DNA of 13,389 nt from JBEKDJ01 sp050014415 (lineage in GTDB: Bacteria > Desulfobacterota > BSN033 > UBA1163). Below, piece after piece: positions 8,076 through 13,389 of the stretch (its first letter is position 1; the number at the start of each line of letters is the position of its first letter). The stretch is from NCBI GenBank assembly GCA_050014415.1, contig JBEKDJ010000123.1, positions 1 to 13,389 on the forward strand, written 5' to 3'. The notes below the pieces were generated by a model, which had not been told where the DNA came from, ran no database searches, and saw nothing but the letters and a program-made list of their open reading frames with translations. The translations under genes were made by a program, and so were the position numbers.

Positions 8076-8872
8076 AACGGTTGGGCGTTTTCTATGGCAC
8101 GGATGGGTTAGGGGAGGAGATAGAACTGCTCAAAAGAATCGGTGTTCTAATTAAAGGTGAAGCAGTCGATTGGTTTATCATACTGTGCGTCCTTGTCCCC
8201 CTTTCTGTTGGAACCTATCAAAGGAATATTCTGTGGAACAGTGAATTGGCCTTATGGAAGGATTGTGTTAAAAAGTCCCCCCGGAAAGAGAGGTCTCATC
8301 ACAATCTCGGATATGTTTATTACGAACTGGGGCGATGGGACGAAGCAAGTAAAGAGTTTGAGGAAGCCTTGAAGTTGAATCCGCATTATGCACTGTCGGT
8401 GTATAATTTGGGTTTAATCTCGTACAGGAAGGGGTGTGTGGACACGGCGATCGATCTTTATAAAGAGGCAATCAAGCTCGATGCAAGATTTCCCTATTCT
8501 TTCTACAATCTCGGAATCGCCTACTATCAAAAGGGTTTCTATAAGGATGCAACCAGAGCCTTTGTGAAATTCGTGAGACTTAAACCTGACTATGAGAATG
8601 CTCATAACTGCCTCGGCCTTGCCTATCGAGGGTTGGGGCAAAGGGAGCAGGCTATCCGGTCTTTTCGCGAAGAGTTGAAATACCACCCCGAAAACTCCTA
8701 CGCCGACATCTATTTAGGAGATATTTATAGGGAGTCAAAAGATTATTCTGTGGCTCTTTTCCATTACGAGAGGGCGCTGACGCGCCAGGATTCATCCAAT
8801 GCGGGAAAGATCCGAAAGGCCATATCAGCCATTGCGATTGCCCAAAAGAATAAAACGATAAGAGGAGGGTGA
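8072..8872 (+). CDS. TPR protein with one membrane helix; C-terminal part of the split TMTC-like gene
   Basis: The 266-residue product has a short N-terminal segment, one membrane helix (about residues 33-49, WFIILCVLVPLSVG), then YQRNILWNSELALWKDCVKKSP, a stretch that in TMTC-like bacterial proteins directly joins the last helix to the repeats. Five tetratricopeptide repeats follow (about residues 74-106, 107-140, 141-174, 175-208 and 209-242), each with the NLG...Y...G...A pattern and Pro near the end; the repeats would lie outside the membrane. The frame begins at TTG 8072, overlapping the upstream TGA as TTGA, and is closed upstream by TAA at 8048-8050. It lies in the -1 frame relative to the membrane part, with no good ribosome-binding site before TTG. 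A separate subunit made by translational coupling or the tail of a frameshifted single gene both fit. Confidence 0.8.
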   Translation: MKRLGVFYGTDGLGEEIELLKRIGVLIKGEAVDWFIILCVLVPLSVGTYQRNILWNSELALWKDCVKKSPRKERSHHNLGYVYYELGRWDEASKEFEEALKLNPHYALSVYNLGLISYRKGCVDTAIDLYKEAIKLDARFPYSFYNLGIAYYQKGFYKDATRAFVKFVRLKPDYENAHNCLGLAYRGLGQREQAIRSFREELKYHPENSYADIYLGDIYRESKDYSVALFHYERALTRQDSSNAGKIRKAISAIAIAQKNKTIRGG

Positions 8873-8905
8873 TGAAGATGGTAGGGATTATCGGGAAGCT
8901 GAGAC

Positions 8906-8967
8906 CGTGTCCGGGATCCGTGTCCGTTTCATTGTTCTACGGGCACCCGACACGGATAACGGACACG
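8906..8967. repeat. Family-A inverted repeat (CCGTGTCCG core)
   Basis: Arms 8906-8924 and 8949-8967 are reverse complements at 17 of 19 positions, separated by 24 bases, so RNA or single-stranded DNA could form a long hairpin. Each arm itself contains two near copies of GTGTCCG. The 22-bp left block (8905-8926) matches 11726-11747 at 19 of 22 positions, so this is a dispersed element rather than a one-off hairpin. No coding potential. Confidence 0.85.
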
Positions 8968-8978
8968 AGTGTCATGGG

Positions 8979-9002
8979 GTACTGATCTTCGTACTGATCT
9001 TC
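8979..9002 (+). repeat. 12-bp perfect tandem duplication
   Basis: GTACTGATCTTC occurs twice in a row (8979-8990 and 8991-9002). It lies between the family-A hairpin and the nadK start, in non-coding DNA. Probably a slippage product; no function can be read from it. Confidence 0.9.
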
Positions 9003-9042
9003 ACGGACACAGGGCCCGGGCACGATGTACATGGAGTCAGTG

Positions 9043-9915
9043 ATGAAACGAATCGGTATTATCACCAAGCGAAATAAACCAGAGGCAGTCACCGTTGTCA
9101 AGAATTTGGTGGAGTGGCTTCGGCGGAAAAAGATCGAAGTCTACATTGAGGAAGAAATGGGAAATCTCCTCGGCCCTTCGTGTGTCGGGCCTTATTTGAT
9201 TTCTGTAGAGGGGAAGGAACTCCCCAGCCATGTGGAGATGATGATCGTCCTCGGTGGGGATGGAACTCTGCTCAGTGTTGCCCGTCAGGTGTGGAATCGC
9301 GATATCCCCATCCTGGGAGTCAACTTAGGAGGCCTCGGTTTTCTGACGGAGATCAGCCTGGAGGAATTGCATGGTATCCTGGAAAGGGTCATTCAGGGCG
9401 ATTTCAAAACAGATGAGAGGGACGTTCTCAACGCTGGTGTGATCCGGAAGGGGGAGAGGATTGCAGATTTCACCGTTCTAAACGACGCGGTGATCAACAA
9501 AGGGGCCCTAGCCCGGATTATTGATCTGGAGATCAGCATCAATGGGGAATACTTGACCACCTTTCAATCAGATGGCTTGATCATTTCCACGCCCACCGGC
9601 TCGACAGCATACAATCTGTCTGCGGGGGGCCCTATTGTCTATCCATCGCTCCACACTCTCGTCATCACACCCATCTGTCCCCATACCTTGACCAATCGGC
9701 CGATCGTCATCCCTGATGATGTGGAGGTACGGGCGTTGCTCAAATCGAAGCAACAGGAGGTGATTCTGACATTGGACGGTCAGCAAGGATTCCCTTTAGA
9801 ATTTGAAGACGTGGTACAACTCAGGAAGGCAGAAGGCCGAATCCTTTTGATCAAATCGCCCCACCGAAATTATTTTGAGTTGTTAAGAGAGAAGCTGAAG
9901 TGGGGAGAAAGATAG
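9043..9915 (+). CDS. nadK: NAD kinase
   Basis: Phosphorylates NAD to NADP using ATP or polyphosphate, supplying the cell's NADP(H) in the cytoplasm. The family signatures are all present: LGGDGTLL (Gly71 to Thr75), NLGGLGFLTE, the NAD-binding NDAVINKG (Asn147-Asp148), the glycine-rich STPTGSTAYNLSAGGP (from Ser182) and ITPICPHTLTNRPIVIP near the C-terminus. At 290 residues the length is normal. I chose ATG 9043 because GGAG lies six bases upstream and MKRIGIITKRNKPEA is a typical nadK opening; ATGs at 9025 and 9031 would add a few unconserved residues derived partly from repeat DNA. The gene is flanked by different intergenic repeats on each side and is followed by recN on the same strand, a frequent pairing in bacteria. 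Confidence 0.97.
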   Translation: MKRIGIITKRNKPEAVTVVKNLVEWLRRKKIEVYIEEEMGNLLGPSCVGPYLISVEGKELPSHVEMMIVLGGDGTLLSVARQVWNRDIPILGVNLGGLGFLTEISLEELHGILERVIQGDFKTDERDVLNAGVIRKGERIADFTVLNDAVINKGALARIIDLEISINGEYLTTFQSDGLIISTPTGSTAYNLSAGGPIVYPSLHTLVITPICPHTLTNRPIVIPDDVEVRALLKSKQQEVILTLDGQQGFPLEFEDVVQLRKAEGRILLIKSPHRNYFELLREKLKWGER

Positions 9916-9916
9916 A

Positions 9917-10020
9917 AGTTCGGAGTTGAGAGTCAGGAGTTCGGAGATAAAAGTTATTGTTTTCGTTCATTGCTGGAGGTTCTGATAAAAAACTTCTTGA
10001 CTCCGAACTACGAACTCCGA
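9917..10020. repeat. Family-B inverted repeat (AGTTCGGAGT core) between nadK and recN
   Basis: AGTTCGGAGT at 9917-9926 pairs perfectly with ACTCCGAACT at 10000-10009, and a second pairing, GGAGTTCG 9936-9943 with CGAACTCC 10011-10018, is possible in the same register order. The loop region is AT-rich. The element fills nearly the whole 123-bp gap before recN, beginning one base after the nadK stop. It differs in sequence from the CCGTGTCCG family. It could be a mobile palindromic unit, a transcript-stabilising hairpin or a weak terminator; the sequence does not decide. Confidence 0.85.
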
Positions 10021-10038
10021 ATAAATGAATCATAAATT

Positions 10039-11718
10039 ATGTTACAAGAACTTCGCATCAGAAATTTCGCGATCATCGAGGCGCTGGATCTCACATTTTC
10101 CGAAGGCCTCAATATCCTCACAGGTGAGACCGGGGCAGGCAAGTCGATCATCCTCAGTGCGGTCCACCTTCTCTTGGGGGACAAGGCGACCGAGGAGCTA
10201 GTTCGTGGTTCGGAAGAAGAAGCAAACGTGGAGGCTCTTTTCAACATTTCTGGAAATAAAGAGGCCAAGGAGAGGGTGAAAGAGAGAGAGCAGAGGCTTC
10301 AAGGGGCCGAGGAGGAAGATTGTCTCTTGGTCAGACGGGTCATTTCCAGGTCTGGGAGAGGAAAGGTGTTCATTAATGGGAATCTGGCCACTCTCGGGAT
10401 GCTTTCGGAGATTGGAGAAGCCCTTCTCACCATCTATGGACAACACGAACATCAATCACTCCAGCGGGTTGAGACCCATATCGAGATTCTAGATGAATTT
10501 GGAAGGTTATTTGGACTTCGAGAAGAATTCCAAAAGAAATTCGAAGAATTTGTCGCCCTATCCCAAGAGGTCACGCGGGTTCAAGAGGAGAGGGAGAGAA
10601 GGGCGAAAGAGCGTGACCTGATGGCCTTCCAGTCGAAGGAGATTGAGAGATCCGGGATTCAACCCGGAGAAGAAGGCGTGTTGAGGGAAGAGCGAAGGAT
10701 TCTTACTCATGCTGAGAAGCTGGCGAGTTTCGCCCAGGCTTCAGAAGCACTGCTTTATGGGGATGAAGGTTCAGCGATCGAGAGGATTCAAGCGATCCTC
10801 AATCAAGGACGAGAAGCGGTGGCCATTGATTCATCCCTTTCGCAACTATTGGAACCCCTGGAGACCGCATCGATCCAACTAGAGGAGACGGCCCTCGCTC
10901 TGAGGGATTATTCGAAACGAGTCGAGTTCAACCCGAAAAGGATGGAAGAGATTGAGAACCGGCTGGAAGAGATCGACCGACTCAAGAGAAAATACGGTCC
11001 CACCATAGAAGAGATCCTTCTCTATAAGGAAAGGATCGATGGGACATTAAGATCATTCACCTCGGATGAAGAGAAACTCTCTCACATAGAGGGTCTCTTG
11101 GGTCCTCTCCGGAGCGAGGTGATTAGACTGGCCAAGAGACTTTCAGGGGAGAGAAGAAAGGTGGCTCTGGAACTGAAGAAGTCTGTGGAGAAAGAGTTGA
11201 GTTCCTTAGGGATGAAGAAGACTGCTTTCGAAACCCACATCGAGGATCTGCCTCTTTCATCCAAGGGAATGGATCGGGTGGAGTTTCTCATCTCCCCAAA
11301 TGTGGGAGAAGAGGTGAAACCGCTTGCGAAGATTGCTTCTGGAGGCGAACTCTCACGAATCATGCTTGCCACGAAGAGAATTTTGGCAGAGGTCGGTGGG
11401 AAGCAGGTGCTTATTTTTGACGAGGTTGATTCTGGAATTGGAGGAGCCATCGCGGAGGTCGTCGGGAGGAAAATGAGGGAACTTTCGAGACATCATCAAG
11501 TCATCTGCGTCACCCACCTTCCCCAGATCGCTTGTTTTGCTGATCAACACTACACTGTGAAGAAAGAGGTGAGGGCCGGGCGGACCATGACACGGGTTGA
11601 TCGTTTAGAGAAGGAAATGATCGTCGATGAAATCGCCAGGATGTTGGGAGGCGTGAAGGTGACGGAGAAGACGCGGGCTCATGCCAAGGAGATGATAGAG
11701 AATGCTAAGAAATCATAA
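10039..11718 (+). CDS. recN: DNA repair ATPase RecN
   Basis: RecN is an SMC-like cytoplasmic ATPase that acts early in double-strand-break repair, helping bring DNA ends together with RecA. The 559-residue length is standard. The N-terminus MLQELRIRNFAIIEALDL runs into Walker A GETGAGKS (residues 29-36). The middle (about 150-400) is charged and coiled-coil-like. The C-terminal ATPase half has the ABC signature ASGGELSR (433-440), Walker B LIFDEVDSGIGG (Asp461, Glu462) and VTHLPQIACFAD, typical of RecN. The ATG at 10039 lacks a clear ribosome-binding site and follows the family-B repeat. No LexA-type box was recognised upstream, though the operator of this lineage is not known to me. A family-A repeat follows directly after the stop. 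Confidence 0.98.
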   Translation: MLQELRIRNFAIIEALDLTFSEGLNILTGETGAGKSIILSAVHLLLGDKATEELVRGSEEEANVEALFNISGNKEAKERVKEREQRLQGAEEEDCLLVRRVISRSGRGKVFINGNLATLGMLSEIGEALLTIYGQHEHQSLQRVETHIEILDEFGRLFGLREEFQKKFEEFVALSQEVTRVQEERERRAKERDLMAFQSKEIERSGIQPGEEGVLREERRILTHAEKLASFAQASEALLYGDEGSAIERIQAILNQGREAVAIDSSLSQLLEPLETASIQLEETALALRDYSKRVEFNPKRMEEIENRLEEIDRLKRKYGPTIEEILLYKERIDGTLRSFTSDEEKLSHIEGLLGPLRSEVIRLAKRLSGERRKVALELKKSVEKELSSLGMKKTAFETHIEDLPLSSKGMDRVEFLISPNVGEEVKPLAKIASGGELSRIMLATKRILAEVGGKQVLIFDEVDSGIGGAIAEVVGRKMRELSRHHQVICVTHLPQIACFADQHYTVKKEVRAGRTMTRVDRLEKEMIVDEIARMLGGVKVTEKTRAHAKEMIENAKKS

Positions 11719-11725
11719 AACGGTT

Positions 11726-11768
11726 CCGTGTCCGACATCCGTGTCCCAAAATGCTTCTGCGGACACGG
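11726..11768. repeat. Family-A inverted repeat after recN
   Basis: CCGTGTCCG (11726-11734) is the exact reverse complement of CGGACACGG (11760-11768); a second, slightly imperfect left copy lies at 11739-11747. The left block matches the copy before nadK at 19 of 22 positions. The spacer between arms is 25 bases. It starts seven bases after the recN stop and ends 28 bases before the GNAT start. Confidence 0.85.
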
Positions 11769-11796
11769 GCCACGCAACACGACGGAAGAGGATGGG

Positions 11797-12249
11797 ATGA
11801 TCCGAAAAGCCAAGCTGAAAGATGTGAATGAGATCCAAAGGTTGATTAAGCTCTACTCCACTCGTGGAGGAATACTTCCACGATCCCTTAGTGAGCTCTT
11901 TGACCATCTCCGAGATTTTTTTGTATTCGTCCGGAATCGCAAGGTCGTAGGCATCTGTGCCCTCCACATCTGCTGGGACGATCTGGCAGAAATTCGATCC
12001 TTGGCCGTGCAGGAGGAGGATCAGAACAAAGGGATTGGTGCAAAGTTAGTGAAGGTCTGTCTTGAGGAGTCCAGGCTTCTAGGAGCGAAGAAGGTTTTTG
12101 CACTCACCTATCAACCCGAGTTTTTCGAAAGGCTAGGTTTTGAAAAAGTGGATAAGACCGTGCTCCCCCACAAGATCTGGACCGACTGTCTGAAGTGTGT
12201 CAAATTTCCGGATTGCGATGAAATCGCTGTGCTGAAAGCAATAGACTAG
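11797..12249 (+). CDS. GNAT N-acetyltransferase, short N-acetylglutamate-synthase-like
   Basis: A 150-residue single-domain GNAT enzyme, cytoplasmic, resembling the short stand-alone amino-acid N-acetyltransferases that perform the first step of arginine synthesis (acetyl-CoA plus glutamate) in some bacteria lacking the long ArgA. Evidence: MIRKAKLKDVNEIQRL opening, LPRSLSELFDHLRDFFV, ALHICWDDLAEIRSLAV, the acetyl-CoA loop with Q-x-x-G-x-G (Gln76, Gly79, Gly81), ALTYQPEFFERLGF and the ending HKIWTDCLKCVKFPDCDE, with Cys131, Cys134 and Cys140. The start at ATG 11797 follows GGAAGAGGATGGG; the longer frame from 11728 would translate the inverted repeat and is rejected. Identification as N-acetylglutamate synthase rests on family resemblance; other arginine genes are not in view. 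Confidence 0.85.
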   Translation: MIRKAKLKDVNEIQRLIKLYSTRGGILPRSLSELFDHLRDFFVFVRNRKVVGICALHICWDDLAEIRSLAVQEEDQNKGIGAKLVKVCLEESRLLGAKKVFALTYQPEFFERLGFEKVDKTVLPHKIWTDCLKCVKFPDCDEIAVLKAID

Positions 12250-12589
12250 CTTATTTGGGCGAAGATTCCTAAACGTTTGAGTGCAAGACTCTTCCTCTAG
12301 CACGTGAGATTGGGTAGGCTCTACTTCCGTTCTTAGCTCCAGCCTCAACCTTAGTTGTTTGATTTGTATTGCAGATGGATTCTCCTAGACCTGAGACCAC
12401 CCAAGGCTCTTTCTTGCACAAAATAAATCGTATTTCATGGCTTATTCCAGAAGAGATCCTCTCCAAGAATAAAATACGAAATGAAGATAATTCTGTTAAA
12501 TAGATACTGTTAATACCTTAAGCTACTGGTCACAACTGAGTTTTTATTTCTCTTTGGTTGTGGCTATCCCACACGGTGTTATTATTCGA
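12250..12589. other. Gene-free spacer between converging genes
   Basis: About 340 bp with no supportable gene, tRNA or repeat element. The two flanking genes point toward each other here, so terminators are expected, but I see only weak hairpins such as GAGT/ACTC around 12280 and CACAAC (12531-12536) with GTTGTG (12557-12562), neither with a clear T-run on the correct side. The right half (about 12465-12555) is AT-rich. Short frames on both strands here show no family pattern. The segment also marks the change from mixed to C/G-ending codon use in the following gene. Confidence 0.6.
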
Positions 12590-13389
12590 CTATCTTATCT
12601 TCTTCTTGAGTTGCTCGGCGATGGCGTCTATAAACTCCTCGGTGTTGACCTGCTTGTTCTTGGGACTAGGGTCCGCCACTCTGATGAGGTCCGCGGTCAT
12701 GATGCCACTTTCTACGGTCTCCACTGCCGCGTGCTCCAGATGGGTTGCGAAGTCGACGACCTCGGGAGTTTTGTCCAGCTGTCCTCTCTTCTTCAGGGCT
12801 CCGGTCCAGGCAAATATCAGGGCCATGGAGTTGGTGGAGGTCTTCTCGCCCTTCATGTATTTGTAGTAGTGCTTCTGAACAGTGCCGTGCGAGGCCTCGA
12901 ACTCGTAGAACCCGTTGGGGGAGACAAGCACTGAGGTCATCATTGCCAGGCTGCCATATGCTGAGCCGAGCATGTCGGACATGACATCGCCATCGTAGTT
13001 CTTGCATGCCCAGAGCAGACCGCCCTCAGACCTCATTATCCTTGCAACGGTGTCGTCTATGAGGGTGAAGCTGTACTCCAGCCCAGCGTCCTTGAATTTC
13101 TGTTGCCAATTCTTCTTGTACTCCTCGTCGAAGATCTTGCGGAACTGGGCGTCGTAGGTCTTGGATATCGTGTCCTTTGTTCCGAACCAGAGGTGCAGTT
13201 TCATGTCATAGGCATATGTGAAGCATGCCTTGGCGAAGGACTGTATCGACTGGTCGGTGTTATGGATGCCTTGGAGTATACCAGGGCCCTTGAAGTCCTG
13301 GATCGTCAGCCTTACTGGCTTCCCACTGCCCTCCGGGGTGAAGACCAGCTCGCCCTTGCCAGGGCCCGGAACCCTTATCTCAGCGTTCT
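12590..13389 (-). CDS. icd: NADP-dependent isocitrate dehydrogenase, eukaryotic-type (N-terminus off the window)
   Basis: Oxidises isocitrate to 2-oxoglutarate and CO2 with NADP in the central carbon cycle; cytoplasmic homodimer. The visible 265 residues are the C-terminal two thirds of the roughly 410-residue eukaryotic-like class rather than the E. coli-type enzyme. The frame stays open from 13387 to the edge, reading NAEIRVPGPGKGELVFTPEG, so ATG 13204 is internal. Landmarks: HNTDQSIQSFA, FGTKDTISKTYDAQF (Lys and Thr of the TKxT substrate site), LIDDTVARIMRSEGG, the metal-binding WACKNYDGDVMSD, FEASHGTVQKHYYKYMKGE and TSTNSMALIFAW. The stop is TAG at 12592-12590. Phe is almost always TTC here and Lys mostly AAG, unlike the mixed use in the glycan cluster. 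NADP preference is inferred from the class. Confidence 0.95.
   Translation of the reverse strand, partial: NAEIRVPGPGKGELVFTPEGSGKPVRLTIQDFKGPGILQGIHNTDQSIQSFAKACFTYAYDMKLHLWFGTKDTISKTYDAQFRKIFDEEYKKNWQQKFKDAGLEYSFTLIDDTVARIMRSEGGLLWACKNYDGDVMSDMLGSAYGSLAMMTSVLVSPNGFYEFEASHGTVQKHYYKYMKGEKTSTNSMALIFAWTGALKKRGQLDKTPEVVDFATHLEHAAVETVESGIMTADLIRVADPSPKNKQVNTEEFIDAIAEQLKKKIR

Larger units (their letters stand above)
8873..9042. other. Intergenic region filled with repeats before nadK
   Basis: This 170-bp gap separates the glycan cluster from nadK. It holds the family-A inverted repeat (8906-8967), a 12-bp tandem duplication (8979-9002), and a further short CACGGACAC copy at 9002-9010 followed by a GGGCCCGGG run. 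I see no convincing promoter; the inverted repeat could end or attenuate transcription, but no T-run follows it. Confidence 0.6.

Noticed and set aside
8905..9010. CRISPR-like array from the repeated GTGTCCG units
   Set aside because: Units are short, in both orientations and irregularly spaced, with no uniform spacers and no cas genes.
9997..10026. Possible recN promoter with TTGACT at 9997-10002
   Set aside because: No acceptable -10 box lies at 16-18 bp, and TTGACT falls within the arm of the inverted repeat.
11728..11796. Longer N-terminus for the GNAT gene starting at 11728
   Set aside because: It would translate the family-A inverted repeat, has no family-like residues, and a good ribosome-binding site precedes ATG 11797.
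12269..12466. Minus-strand open frame in the gene-free spacer
   Set aside because: 65 residues of low plausibility, no ribosome-binding site and no recognisable domain.
12554..12984. Plus-strand open frames opposite the isocitrate dehydrogenase
   Set aside because: They are antisense shadows of a clearly conserved minus-strand protein and show no family pattern of their own.

Overview
This looks like a bacterial chromosome segment of moderate GC content, most plausibly from a Desulfobacterota (former Deltaproteobacteria) or similar uncultured lineage. The reasons are the gene set (short N-acetylglutamate-synthase-like GNAT, NAD kinase next to recN, surface-glycan genes), free use of AGG/AGA arginine codons, and palindromic dispersed repeats between genes. 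The lineage is an inference from gene style, not a computed assignment.

Layout. (1) Positions 1-8872 hold a dense plus-strand cluster, probably one long transcription unit, for building and displaying a surface glycan or glycoprotein. In order: a family 2 glycosyltransferase of polyprenyl-phosphate-sugar-synthase type, a DegT/DnrJ/EryC1/StrS aminotransferase, a GT4-type glycosyltransferase, a FemAB/GNAT-fold transferase, two class I SAM methyltransferases, an UPF0104-type membrane protein, and a TMTC-like GT-C membrane protein split into two reading frames, the second carrying TPRs. Several junctions overlap by 4 bp (ATGA at 5115 and 5864, TTGA at 8072), which suggests translational coupling. 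(2) Positions 8873-12249 hold three plus-strand housekeeping genes: nadK, recN and an N-acetylglutamate-synthase-like GNAT. Each is preceded by a short gap filled by an inverted-repeat element. One family (core CCGTGTCCG) lies before nadK and after recN; a different family (core AGTTCGGAGT) lies between nadK and recN. (3) Positions 12250-12589 are a gene-free spacer. (4) From 12590 to the right edge, on the minus strand, is the C-terminal two thirds of a eukaryotic-type NADP-dependent isocitrate dehydrogenase, with much more C/G-ending codon use than the rest.

How the parts may work together (inference): the first gene could load a sugar on polyprenyl phosphate, and the TMTC-like protein could use such a lipid-linked sugar on the outer face of the membrane. 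The aminotransferase, GT4, FemAB-like and methyltransferase proteins would make and decorate the glycan on the cytoplasmic side. I see no transposase, tRNA, rRNA, CRISPR array or defence gene. The most useful oddities are the split TMTC gene, a perfect 24-bp in-frame tandem duplication in the first gene, the two intergenic repeat families, and the composition break at the isocitrate dehydrogenase. I did not find strong evidence for a wholly new system.
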